Of a stretch of DNA of 25,756 nucleotides, positions 7,207-15,346 are shown piece by piece. The position numbers and the translations under genes are program-made. Position 1 is the first letter of the stretch; each line of letters begins with the position of its first letter. The notes beneath the pieces were generated by a model, which had not been told where the DNA came from, ran no database searches, and worked only from the letters and a program-made list of their open reading frames with translations. This DNA is from CAZCWX01 sp964502465 (GTDB lineage Bacteria; Desulfobacterota; Binatia; Bin18): positions 1 to 25,756 of the forward strand of contig CAZCWX010000648.1 of assembly GCA_964502465.1 (NCBI GenBank), read 5' to 3'.

Positions 7207-7292
7207 AGAGAGTCCAGCATAATAAACACTGCTGACAGCACTTTTCGTTTGGATAAATAGACTCATTCCCGCTCCTTTTCCCCTCACCCTGG

Positions 7293-7307
7293 CCCTCTCC
7301 CGCAAGG
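7293..7307. repeat. left half of a REP hairpin split by IS4 insertion, with target duplication
   Basis: CCCTCTCCC (7293-7301) is the left arm of a REP-like palindrome. Bases 7299-7307 (CCCGCAAGG) are the target duplication of the IS4-family element. The other half of the hairpin is at 10283-10299. Joining the two across one copy of the duplication restores arms CCCTCTCCC and GGGAGAGGG around the loop GCAAG. Confidence 0.75.
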
Positions 7308-8540
7308 CTTATCTTGCCCCACATTTTCGTGACTTAGGAGAAGGAGGGTGCATAATGCAGTACATCGTCGTGAGATCGGCCAAATGTTGAAACCCTCTCC
7401 ACAACACCGTCACTCCCGGTTCGCCGTCGTTGGGCCGCTCCAGAAAGCCGCCCAAGCGCGCGGTCCAGCGCACGGCTTGCCGCAGGGGGGGCGGCGTGGG
7501 CGGCGGTGTGGCGGTGTGATGGATGGCGCAGTAGAGCGCCTGCCATTCCTCCAGTGCCAAGAGCACCGTGCAGGGCAACTCCGGCAGGGTGCGGCTGAGC
7601 AAGGTGGCATACAGGATACGCCACGCCAGGACACTGGAGAGCGGCAGACAGCGCTGCAAGCGGTCGGCGCTCTCCAACTGGCGGGCCTCAATGCGACAGC
7701 CACTCTTAAGCACCTTATGCCAGACCTCAATGCCAAAGCGCACCCCGTACCACTCTACCCGTTCCACCGCCGTCTCGGCGGTCGGCACGGCCGTGGTGGT
7801 CAGCAGCAGCCATTCCAGCGGCTCGGTGCCAGCGGGCGGGTGCTCTTCGAGGACATACACCGCCCAGACCCTCACCGCGGGCAGGTGCTCGGCGCGCCGA
7901 TGGCGGGGCGGGCGCACGGTCACGGGCCCCAAAGCGCAGGTGCAGCGTGGCCTGCCGAGCGGGCTGCGCCTCATGGCGGGGCACGTGTACGGTCAGGGTA
8001 GCCGCCACCGGCCAGGTGCTCACCGTCGCCCACAAATACTGCTCGGGGTGCTCTACTCGCCGGTCCCAGGCGGCCCGAATCAGCAAGTCCACGCCCGCCG
8101 GCCGCTCGGCCACAAACAAATCATAGACATCGGCCTCCCGATCTCCCACGCTCACCCACTGGGTCTGCGGACAGGCGCGGCGCGCCTCGCTCACGGCCTG
8201 CAGGCTCGCCAGCCACTTGTAACTCTCCTTCTCCGCAATCGGCCGCTGCTTACGGGTGACGCGCTGCCCGACCGTCCAGGGATCGCGCGCCCACACCGCT
8301 TGCGCCACAATCCCCAACGGCAGCCGCTCGGGCGTGAAGGCCAGCGTCGTATGCACCAACAGCCCCTGATGGCTAGGCGCGCCCAGCGGCCCCAACCCCG
8401 CGGTCGCCGACGCTACTCCCCAGTCCAACTCCGTCGTGTCCGGTACGGCCAACACCACCGGTACGGCTGCCGCACGCTCGTAGGTCGCGGCGACGTGGCT
8501 GGCCCAGAGATCCTCGGGCTCAATGGCCCCATTGGCCAAA

Positions 8541-9983
8541 GGTCATGTCCTAGAATTCCTGTAAAAAGGGGGAGTAGACGGGAGGCACTTCTGCGGTAGT
8601 TAATCGGATTGCCAGTAAGATTAACCACTAACCAGAAGGAGGGACTCCCGTATGAGGAAAAGGATAGCACCAAGTCAGGCTAAGGCCCAGGCGCTCTGGG
8701 CGCTGTTACAGGGCCAGCAAGAGGCGCAGAGTGGGGAGGAATTGTTGAGTAGCTTAGTGCGGCTGTCGACCGAGCGGGTCTTACAAGAAGCGTTAGAGCG
8801 TGAGCAGGCCGAAGAGTTAGGCCGCGCCCGCTATGAGCGGCGGGAAGGCGGCCAGGGGTATCGCAACGGGTATGAGAATGGCACGCTCAAGACGGCTGAA
8901 GGGGTACTACGGGTGCAGGTGCCGCAAGTACGTGGGCGCGAAGAGCCCTATCGGTCGCAGCTCTGGACGGAGTTGGCGCCCACGAGCGAGGTGCTCAAGC
9001 GGTTAATTGTGGAGATGTACGTGGGCGGGATGTCGCAGCGGGATATTGAGCAGGGGCTGGAACAGGCCCTGGGGCAGTTCGTGCTCTCGAAAAGTACGGT
9101 CAGTGAGCTGACGGAGAGTTTAAGCCAAGAGTATGAAGCGTTCCGCACCCGCGATCTCAGTGGCTATGAGGTGGCCTATCTCTTTATTGATGCGGTCTAT
9201 GAACCGTTGCGTCGCTGGGGGAGTAAGACGGGGGTGCTCTGTGTGTGGGCGATCTGCATCGATGGGCGCAAAGTGCTGCTCAGTCTCTCGACCGCCAATA
9301 GTGAGAGTTACGAGAGTTGCCTGGAAGTCCTGCGGGACCTGATCAAGCGGGGGCTGCAGACGCCGGTGACGATCACCACCGACGGGGCAGCGGGGCTGAT
9401 CAAGGCGGTGGAGGCGATGTGGCCCAAGTCGTTGCGCCTGCGTTGCTGGTTTCACAAGATGCAGAACTTGCAACAGAAGGTGCCCCCGCAGGCCTGGCCG
9501 GAGTTCAAAGCCTTGGTGGTCGATATGCGGGACGCGCCCACCGTCGGGGCGGCGGAACATCGCCGGCAAGCCATTGTCCCCCGCTATCAGCGCGACTTTC
9601 CCGAAGTCTGTCGGTGTCTGCTCGACGATGCCCAGGCGAGTCTCAATCACCTCTACGTCCCTCCGCGCCATCAGCAGTATGTCCGCACCTCGAACCTGGC
9701 GGAACGGGCGTTTGAGGAGGAGCGGCGGCGCACCAAGGTCATTCCCCACTTGTGGGATGAGGGGAGTGTCGTCAAGCTGGTCTTTGCCGTCTTGATCCGG
9801 GTTAGTGAGCGCTGGAGCAAGAAGTGCTTTAGTGAGTTTGAGCAGCAACAGATCCGCAGCCTGCGACGGCGGCTTCAGCTAGACGACCAAGAGGGGACTT
9901 CTGCCTCTCCACCGCTTGAACCCCAACCCCGCCGGAGTGCCGCGTCTGCTGCCTAGCTTTTACAGGAAAAGAGGGACTTGACC
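8541..9983 (+). mobile_element. IS256-family (Mutator-like) insertion sequence, apparently intact
   Basis: The 1443-bp element begins GGTCATGTCC and ends GGACTTGACC. The two ends match as inverted repeats at 20 of the first 26 positions, including an inner TTCCTGTAAAA block. It is flanked by 9-bp direct repeats TTGGCCAAA at 8532-8540 and 9984-9992, which prove insertion into the IS4 transposase gene. It carries one complete transposase gene. Confidence 0.93.
8652..9956 (+). CDS. IS256-family transposase
   Basis: This 434-residue protein is a Mutator/IS256-type DDE transposase. The N-terminal region includes YERREGGQGYRNGYENG and VQVPQVRGR. The catalytic triad is supported by YLFIDAVYEPLR (first Asp), TITTDGAAGLIKAV (second Asp) and NLAERAFEEERRRTKVIPHL (Glu), with the typical RCWFHKMQNL insertion between the second Asp and the Glu. 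GGAGGGA stands eight bases before ATG 8652. No stop or frameshift is seen, so it is probably functional. The codon and base composition is more GC-rich than the surrounding host genes. The C-terminal 30 residues are Pro/Ser/Ala-rich and not conserved in the family. Confidence 0.95.
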   Translation: MRKRIAPSQAKAQALWALLQGQQEAQSGEELLSSLVRLSTERVLQEALEREQAEELGRARYERREGGQGYRNGYENGTLKTAEGVLRVQVPQVRGREEPYRSQLWTELAPTSEVLKRLIVEMYVGGMSQRDIEQGLEQALGQFVLSKSTVSELTESLSQEYEAFRTRDLSGYEVAYLFIDAVYEPLRRWGSKTGVLCVWAICIDGRKVLLSLSTANSESYESCLEVLRDLIKRGLQTPVTITTDGAAGLIKAVEAMWPKSLRLRCWFHKMQNLQQKVPPQAWPEFKALVVDMRDAPTVGAAEHRRQAIVPRYQRDFPEVCRCLLDDAQASLNHLYVPPRHQQYVRTSNLAERAFEEERRRTKVIPHLWDEGSVVKLVFAVLIRVSERWSKKCFSEFEQQQIRSLRRRLQLDDQEGTSASPPLEPQPRRSAASAA

Positions 9984-10282
9984 TTGGCCAAAAACCGATA
10001 GGCGGCTTTGAGCTGCCCCCGACTGCCACAGGCTTCGGGCAGCGACGCCCCCGGGCGCGCCGCCACCTGGCCCATGAGGGTAAGCAACCGCTGCGTACGC
10101 CGGTCGTCGCCCAAGTCGGCCGTCCCAAACTCCGTCTCAATCCAGTCCTCGTGCTCGACAACCATCGCTGCCATCCTGCTCCCTCGATCTTGCCCCGACG
10201 TGGTGAGCTAGTAATTGTGGGATCATTTGCCCTCAAGTTACCTGACTCTCTCGGAAGTGGCAAAGATGTGGGTAAAGATAAG

Positions 10283-10299
10283 CCCGCAAGGGGAGAGGG
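10283..10299. repeat. right half of the split REP hairpin, with target duplication
   Basis: CCCGCAAGG (10283-10291) repeats 7299-7307 exactly, and GGGAGAGGG (10291-10299) is the arm complementary to 7293-7301. It marks the right boundary of the IS4 element. Confidence 0.75.
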
Positions 10300-10352
10300 A
10301 ACCCAAGAATCACCTCTTCATACCAATGCAAACCGCCGTAAATTGTCGCTCT

Positions 10353-11228
10353 TCACTCTGCAGTTGCCCGAGCTATCTGGGCTTTGAACGCTTTAACTGT
10401 GTTCTGCATCAGCATTGACACGGTTACTGGACCCACCCCCCCAGGTACCGGAGTAATAAAGGTCGCCCTCTCCTGGGCCGTGGTAAACTCGACATCACCA
10501 ACAATACGTTTTCCTACCTGATTAATGCCAACATCGATCACTACCGCCCCCTGTTGGATCCACTCTCCCTTGATCACTTCGGGCGATCCGACTGCCACAA
10601 CAAGAATCTCAGCTCGACGCACGTGATCGGCTAGCAGTCCGCGCCGTGCAGTGGCAATGTGACAGATCGTGACGGTAGCCAAACGGTCGAGGAGCATTAA
10701 ACTCACTGGCTTGCCGACGAGTTCGCTATGGCCGACGATGACCGCTTCCTTGCCTTCCATAGCCGTCCCGGTCGCTTCGAGCATTTGCATAACGGCTAAG
10801 GCGGTACACGAACCGACCCGCATCTCACCGATCAGCGCTGCCCCCACGTTCTCTGGGTGGGTACCATCTACATCCTTCAAGGGGTCAATAGCATTGACAA
10901 GCACTGAACGCCGTAGATGGGGAGGGAGGGGCAGTTGCAAAATGATGCCAGTCACTTCAGGGTCACGATTCAGCTGGTCCAGGCGGCGCAGCACCTCGCG
11001 CTCTTCCGCTGTGTCCGGGAGGTGATACCAGCGGTACTCGATACCCAACTCGCGAGCCCTCCGGTTTTGTGAACGGATATAGACCTCGATTGCTGGGTGA
11101 GAGCCGACATAAATACTCACCAACACCGGCCGACGCCCGGTTTGGCGGATCAATTGAGGAATCTCCTGTTTCATCTCGTCGTAAACACGCTGAGCAATCA
11201 CCCGACCCTCGACAATCTGTGCATTCAT
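10353..11228 (-). CDS. folD: FolD-like methylene-THF dehydrogenase with Lys54 to Gln
   Basis: The 291-residue protein fits FolD, the enzyme interconverting 5,10-methylene-, methenyl- and 10-formyl-tetrahydrofolate in the cytosol. Seen are Y50, the QLPLP motif with Q98, KDVDG with D121, the nucleotide-binding VIVGHSELVGKPVS, and the C-terminal TPVPGGVGPVTVSML signature. Numbering matches E. coli FolD without gaps up to D121. The position of the catalytic Lys54 in the YxxxK motif is Gln (codon CAA at 11069-11067: YIRSQ). In characterised FolD enzymes this Lys is required for the cyclohydrolase half-reaction, so a dehydrogenase-only enzyme is predicted. ATG 11228 has AAGGA upstream; a longer frame to 11348 adds 40 unconserved residues. 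Disrupted IS copies lie directly downstream. Confidence 0.9.
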   Translation of the reverse strand: MNAQIVEGRVIAQRVYDEMKQEIPQLIRQTGRRPVLVSIYVGSHPAIEVYIRSQNRRARELGIEYRWYHLPDTAEEREVLRRLDQLNRDPEVTGIILQLPLPPHLRRSVLVNAIDPLKDVDGTHPENVGAALIGEMRVGSCTALAVMQMLEATGTAMEGKEAVIVGHSELVGKPVSLMLLDRLATVTICHIATARRGLLADHVRRAEILVVAVGSPEVIKGEWIQQGAVVIDVGINQVGKRIVGDVEFTTAQERATFITPVPGGVGPVTVSMLMQNTVKAFKAQIARATAE

Positions 11229-11532
11229 GATCCTTACGTTATCATCTGATGAGATCGTCAGGAAAGAGATGACACAAAGCGTCTTTTCCTGACGAGGTCT
11301 GTCAATTATTGAACAGGAAGGTGTCCAAATACTGACCATTCTGGACAAGAATGACGAAAAAACACCTTTCTTGGCTGGCTCATTTTTTGCTCCTCTGAGA
11401 AATATTGTGAATCATGGGCTTTTTAATCTTTCTCATCAGACCCACAGTCAGCCGATCAAAGGGTCGAAAGCCAAACGCAATAAGAGCCAACTTCACGGCG
11501 AGTGCTCCGTCTTGAGTGCACCAGGAGGTCGT

Positions 11533-11898
11533 ATGGTGGAACTAGAAGAGCAGGAACAAGAGCGGATATCATTAGCAGACCTGATTCCCATCCAGTATAG
11601 TGATCCAGTTGCGGTGCGTATCCAAGTGAGTGGAGAACACCGGTTGCTCTGGGCAATCTTGGAAGACGCTATTGACTGTTACTTGCGTTACGCGGCACAG
11701 TCTAGTGTCGAAGCGCAGCAAGTGTTCCGCGAAGCAGCAGAGTGGATCGAGTCGGATGAAGAGGAATGGCTGTGTAGTTTTAGTGCGATCTGCAACGCCT
11801 TTCGCATTGACCCGCGTCATCTCCGTCGAGGACTGCAGCACCGTCTCCAGGGAAATCTCAGAGGACGGCAGGGAGTGCGTCTTCCTCATGCCGCCTAA
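11533..11898 (+). CDS. small conserved-looking protein with C-terminal helix-turn-helix-like segment
   Basis: ATG 11533 is chosen because AGGAGG stands four bases before it; an upstream in-frame ATG at 11371 adds 54 residues without family character. The 121-residue product has an acidic N-terminus, a helical middle (LLWAILEDAIDCYLRYA, then EAAEWIESDEEEWLCSFSAICNAF) and a C-terminal IDPRHLRRGLQHRL. I recall small proteins with a W-x-FSF-x-x-ICxALxxDPxxLRRGL pattern in Deltaproteobacteria-like genomes. No function is known to me; a DNA-binding or regulatory role is a guess from the end segment. It is transcribed divergently from folD and followed by another small gene. Confidence 0.7.
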   Translation: MVELEEQEQERISLADLIPIQYSDPVAVRIQVSGEHRLLWAILEDAIDCYLRYAAQSSVEAQQVFREAAEWIESDEEEWLCSFSAICNAFRIDPRHLRRGLQHRLQGNLRGRQGVRLPHAA

Positions 11899-11949
11899 CA
11901 AGGCTTTTGTTGTTGACCCGTTCACCTGCGATCGCTAAGAAAGGACAAG

Positions 11950-12120
11950 ATGAAAACATTTTATGAACACTTTCTCGATGAAGTGACTCGCAAACTGGAC
12001 GCTGGAGAGATTGATGCAGAAAAAGCCCAGCACTGGATCAGCGAAATCCAGCAACAGTTGCAAGCGCATGCTCAGTATTCTCCTCATGCCCCGATTGTGC
12101 AGATGCCGGTAAGACATTAA
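11950..12120 (+). CDS. 56-residue hypothetical protein
   Basis: ATG 11950 has AAAGGA at a five-base spacing, and the frame runs 57 codons to TAA 12118-12120. The product begins KTFYEHFLDEVTRKLDAGEI and continues with DAEKAQHWISEIQQQLQAH, one amphipathic helical stretch of high charge, then a short tail. It has the composition of a real small protein, and it follows the 121-residue gene by 51 bases on the same strand. No family recognised. Confidence 0.55.
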   Translation: MKTFYEHFLDEVTRKLDAGEIDAEKAQHWISEIQQQLQAHAQYSPHAPIVQMPVRH

Positions 12121-12286
12121 CCGTCACTCGCGATCTTCTTTTCACTAGACGTATTCTGTTCCTTCATCAAAAAATATCGAGCCCTCTCGTCATAGTTATG
12201 CCCCTCGTGCACAGGCCGGGATAGTTGCAGGTTACGGCTTCCTCGGTTACGCTGGCCCCACCTTATTTCAATGAGGAGTTTGAGGC

Positions 12287-13414
12287 ATGGAGAGAATGCC
12301 GACACGAGCGGTGCGGATCGGTAAAGTGCAGGTTGGTGAGGGGGCGCCGATTGTGGTGCAAAGTATGTGCGCTACGAAAACCACAGCTATCGACGAGACA
12401 GTGGCCCAAGTCCATCAGCTTGAAGCCGCTGGAGCAGGGGTCGTGCGCATCGCGATCGATAACCCAAAAGAGGCAGCAGCGTTGAAAGAGATCCGCGCAC
12501 AAACAACGGCAACCCTGTCAGTTGATCTGCAGGAAAACTACAAGATTGCCGATCTGGTTGCGCCGTATGTAGACAAGATCCGCTACAACCCTGGACACCT
12601 CCATCACATTGAGAAAGGCAAAACCATCCCACAAAAAGTTGCCTGGTTGGTGGATGTTGCCCGTAACCAGGATGTTGCTATCCGGATTGGGGTCAACTGT
12701 GGCTCAGTAGCTCCGGCTTTTCTGGAGCAGTATCCAAGTGACCAGATAGAGGCGTTGATCCACTCTACCCTCTATCACTGTCAATTGATGGAGGATTTGG
12801 GCTTTGACCGTTTTGTCGTGTCGTTAAAAGATTCAGACCCGACTAAAGTGGTAGAAGCGAATACCCGCTTTGCTCAAGCTCGCCCTGAGGTGCCCATACA
12901 CCTGGGAGTGACGGAAGCGGGCTTGCCTCCTGATGGGATTATTAAGAGCCGTCTGGCTTTTGAAACACTGCTGGCCAACGGTATTGGTGACACGATTCGT
13001 GTCTCGTTAACCCTCCCTAATGAGCGCAAACACGAAGAAGTAACCGCCGGTTTCCACATTCTTGAAGATGTCCGACAGGGGCGTTTTGTCTCGGTCCCGG
13101 ACTTTGGCAAAGGTCTCAATATTATTTCCTGCCCCAGTTGTTCCCGCGTAGAGAACGAAAAGTTTGTTGAACTGGCGGAGCAGGTCAAGGAACTCACCTC
13201 CTACGCTAAAGAACATCGGATCACCATTGCGGTGATGGGATGTCGGGTGAATGGTCCAGGGGAGACGGATGATGCCGACCTAGGGCTATGGTGTGGCCCA
13301 ACCACTGTCAATCTCAAGAAAAAAAGCATGAAGATCGGTCACTTCGGCTACGATGTAGTGTTGCACCGTCTTAGGCAAGAACTTGATCAGTTGATCGCTG
13401 AACGAACCTCATAA
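12287..13414 (+). CDS. ispG: IspG, 4-hydroxy-3-methylbut-2-enyl diphosphate synthase
   Basis: This 375-residue protein converts methylerythritol 2,4-cyclodiphosphate to hydroxymethylbutenyl diphosphate in the MEP isoprenoid pathway, using a [4Fe-4S] cluster. The TIM-barrel part begins PTRAVRIGKVQVGEGAP and shows VVQSMCATKTT and RYNPGH. The C-terminal reductase-like part carries the cluster ligands C282-P-S-C285 and C319 plus E326 in MGCRVNGPGE. The length is that of the short bacterial form, without the extra domain of plant and some bacterial enzymes. A GAGGAG/GAGG sequence precedes ATG 12287. The two small genes upstream on the same strand end 166 bases before it, and that gap shows no gene. 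Confidence 0.97.
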   Translation: MERMPTRAVRIGKVQVGEGAPIVVQSMCATKTTAIDETVAQVHQLEAAGAGVVRIAIDNPKEAAALKEIRAQTTATLSVDLQENYKIADLVAPYVDKIRYNPGHLHHIEKGKTIPQKVAWLVDVARNQDVAIRIGVNCGSVAPAFLEQYPSDQIEALIHSTLYHCQLMEDLGFDRFVVSLKDSDPTKVVEANTRFAQARPEVPIHLGVTEAGLPPDGIIKSRLAFETLLANGIGDTIRVSLTLPNERKHEEVTAGFHILEDVRQGRFVSVPDFGKGLNIISCPSCSRVENEKFVELAEQVKELTSYAKEHRITIAVMGCRVNGPGETDDADLGLWCGPTTVNLKKKSMKIGHFGYDVVLHRLRQELDQLIAERTS

Positions 13415-13451
13415 ACTCAAGCAAAAAGACAACACAGCAAAGGATCTTTAG

Positions 13452-13585
13452 AGAGGCTGTCTGAAAAGCCGCAGCATCGAGTCATTGCGAGCGCAGCGAA
13501 GCAATCTTTGCCCGAACAAGAGATTGCTTCGTCGCTTCCAGCTCCTCGCAATGACACCCTTCCTTATACTTCCCAGACAGCCTCT
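13452..13585. repeat. MITE-like nested palindrome
   Basis: Outer 12-bp inverted repeats AGAGGCTGTCTG (13452-13463) and CAGACAGCCTCT (13574-13585) enclose an inner inverted repeat. That inner repeat runs from GTCATTGCGAGCG...GAAGCAATCT to AGATTGCTTCG...CGCAATGAC. The inner motif is a widespread dispersed bacterial repeat. TA-rich bases (TTTA left, TTAG right) adjoin the ends, so a TA target is possible. It has no coding capacity and lies between ispG and the convergent membrane-protein gene. Confidence 0.65.
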
Positions 13586-13598
13586 TAGGGAGTTGAAT

Positions 13599-14891
13599 TT
13601 ACGCTGTTGCCTCTGCAGCGGCATAAGTCGGATTGGAGAGGGGCGCATACTGCGGTGCAATGTGACAATGGCAGCCGATATGCAACGGCACTCGCGGTGT
13701 TTGGCCTGGAGGATGCGCGCGCTCTGCAGCTCGCTTACAGTATGAGCAGGCCTGCTCATCGACAATAATTGCCCACCCTGTCACTTCGGTATCGAGTTCT
13801 TTGTGGAGTTGTTTCTGTTCTATGGCGTCATATCCTCTGGCGTAGGTTTCGGCGATGAGGGAAGCGATCTCACGGGTGTAGCGCCACGCAGAGGCGACCT
13901 GCTGGAGATCGACCTGAGCGAACTCTTCGGGAAAAGGCCGTAATTGAAAGAGGTCAGAGAAAGCCCCTATTCTGCCTACTCGTTCCATGGCATCTGGCAG
14001 GGAGAACAGGTAGGCGACAGCCTGGGCTTTTCTTGTAAATGCGGGAGGTTCCAAGTCGGCTACGATTGCCTTGAGGTCTTTCAGTATCAGGGTGTCCACA
14101 AGGGTGGGCATGGGGATATCTGTTCCACGAACGGCGAGGCCGAGGTCTACTAGTTTTTCAAACCCAGCCTGGTCGCTGTGTTTTCGGGAGAGCACGTGGA
14201 GTTTCCCATGGGGTTCAGCGAAGCGCATATACAACTCCAGCGCATCGTAATCGAAGCGGTCGAGCAGCGCATCGTCAATTTTCATGTCACCGAGTACATC
14301 TTCGAAAAGTGTGACGAGGTTGCAGCGCGGTCGGATATCCAGAGAGGTGAGGGCTTGCTCTCGAAAGGAGAGCAGTAGGTCTTTGCGGTCCTTCTCTGTG
14401 GCTGTTGTCCATTCAGAAGAGAGACGTTGTAAGTCAGCGAGGGTCTTGAGATAGATTGGCCGAAATTCTGCAATATAGGCGTCGATTTCTTTACAGCGTA
14501 GATTGGACCGGAGGATGAGAGAGAACAGGCTGTGTACTTTCTCAGCGGCCTGCTTTTGTGTTCCGCCTTCATCGAGCAGATATTTGACCTGGACGACCAT
14601 TGGGTGGTCAATTCCGTACAGGGTTAAGCGAAAGGGACTGCCTGGATTAATGACCCAACCCCCATCCTTGGTTGCGGTGAGAGTCTCTTTTTCACAAACG
14701 GTTTCAACCTTAGAAGCAGTTGCTTCTGGAGCGGGCATGTTCCTTTCGTCCGGTCCCACCGGTTCTTTTGTTACTTCTTTGATTAATTGTTTCGTTCCTG
14801 CGGGTGTCTTGGCCGGTTTTTTTCGCGCTGCTGCAACGACGATCACGAGCACCGTAAACATCGTGATAAGTAATATCCACGTGGGCAGCAT
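13599..14891 (-). CDS. membrane-anchored protein with SAP-like segment and MuF-like Cys/His tail
   Basis: ATG 14891 is preceded by AAGGAG at six bases; a frame start at 14918 lacks one. The 430-residue protein opens with a single membrane helix (PTWILLITMFTVLVIVV, about residues 3-20), then a Lys/Pro-rich linker and a large helical body. Around residues 268-300, LKDLKAIVADLEPP followed by RKAQAVAYL resembles the helix-extended-helix of SAP DNA-binding motifs. The C-terminus has ACSYCKRAAERAHPP (Cys near 383 and 386) and HIGCHCHIAPQY (near 406-411), the C-x2-C / H-x2-C-x-C arrangement seen at the end of SPP1 gp7/Mu F phage head-morphogenesis proteins. The function is unknown: a phage-derived domain tied to a membrane anchor is possible. 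No other phage genes are nearby. Confidence 0.7.
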   Translation of the reverse strand: MLPTWILLITMFTVLVIVVAAARKKPAKTPAGTKQLIKEVTKEPVGPDERNMPAPEATASKVETVCEKETLTATKDGGWVINPGSPFRLTLYGIDHPMVVQVKYLLDEGGTQKQAAEKVHSLFSLILRSNLRCKEIDAYIAEFRPIYLKTLADLQRLSSEWTTATEKDRKDLLLSFREQALTSLDIRPRCNLVTLFEDVLGDMKIDDALLDRFDYDALELYMRFAEPHGKLHVLSRKHSDQAGFEKLVDLGLAVRGTDIPMPTLVDTLILKDLKAIVADLEPPAFTRKAQAVAYLFSLPDAMERVGRIGAFSDLFQLRPFPEEFAQVDLQQVASAWRYTREIASLIAETYARGYDAIEQKQLHKELDTEVTGWAIIVDEQACSYCKRAAERAHPPGQTPRVPLHIGCHCHIAPQYAPLSNPTYAAAEATA

Positions 14892-15104
14892 AGATAGCTC
14901 CTTCTTCCTGCAAAACACATCGACACAAAGTCGGGCGAACTTTACTCCCTCTTGGGCGTATTTGCGCTGCAGAGATTACTGTTCTCAAAGTGCAAGAGAT
15001 ATGCCATCCCAAGGCATCAAGAAATAAGCAGATTTCCTGTTCTTGGCCACCCCTGATTTTGCCACAAGGGTGCCGTTTTTTGTCAGAGTACGATTTTTTG
15101 CCTG

Positions 15105-15153
15105 CATAAGCAGACATTCAGCCGCCTCGCTGTGGGCTGAATGCCTGCTTATG
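15105..15153. repeat. long hairpin, 19-bp stem
   Basis: Arms 15105-15123 and 15135-15153 pair at 18 of 19 positions around an 11-base loop (GCCTCGCTGTG). On the plus strand the stem is followed by GTTCTTTTTGA, giving a terminator-like look, but no plus-strand gene precedes it. It may be a palindromic element or the structured part of a small RNA. Confidence 0.55.
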
Positions 15154-15326
15154 GTTCTTTTTGAGGAGGAGGAATGCTATTGAGGCATGCGTGCGTGAAG
15201 GTGCACGAGCAAGAACTGGCTAAACAATAGGAGCGAGAGATGCGACCGCCCTTCACGGATTTGACTATCACAAGGGCGAAAATGACTCTGCCGTTGCAAG
15301 ACCACATACTACTGGCCGACCATAAA

Positions 15327-15346
15327 GGGGGCTCTGCAAAGCCCCC
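15327..15346 (-). terminator. possible rho-independent terminator of the LLM/hydrolase operon
   Basis: Seven-base arms GGGGGCT (15327-15333) and AGCCCCC (15340-15346) enclose a six-base loop. Read on the minus strand the stem is followed by TTTATGG, a short T-run. It lies about 130 bases beyond the LLM stop at 15480. Confidence 0.45.

Larger units (their letters stand above)
7309..10174 (-). pseudogene. IS4-family DDE transposase, split by IS256 insertion and frameshifted
   Basis: The N-terminal fragment starts at ATG 10174 (GAGGGAG upstream) and reads EFGTADLGDDRRTQRLL up to AAYRFLA at the insertion. Joining across one TTGGCCAAA copy restores YRFLANGAIEPEDLW in frame at 8540. The middle part has the catalytic PDTTELDW and GDREADVYDLF motifs, and the last part the Y-(2)-R-(3)-E-(6)-K signature (YGVRFGIEVWHKVLK). 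The frame shifts by one base at the C run 7927-7930: one C fewer gives RFGPVTV instead of RFGARDR. After removing that base and the nested insert, 471 codons result, consistent with a normal-length transposase. The stop codon lies within the left terminal repeat. Confidence 0.9.
7308..10282 (-). mobile_element. IS4-family insertion sequence, inactivated, interrupted by an IS256-family element
   Basis: Terminal inverted repeats at 7308-7335 and 10255-10282 both begin CTTATCTT inward and match at 22 of 28 positions. Directly outside are 9-bp direct repeats CCCGCAAGG (7299-7307 and 10283-10291). Removing the nested element and one copy of its 9-bp duplication leaves an IS of 1523 bp, a normal size for the family. 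Its transposase is broken by the nested insertion and by a frameshift, so it cannot move by itself. It sits between the PDZ gene and folD and does not interrupt either. Confidence 0.9.

Noticed and set aside
7568..8599. 343-codon plus-strand frame
   Set aside because: Antisense shadow of the IS4 transposase in GC-rich DNA; Arg/Pro/Gly-rich with no motif.
15175..15231. 18-codon frame after a strong GAGGAGGA
   Set aside because: The spacing to ATG is only one or two bases and the peptide is too short to support from sequence alone.
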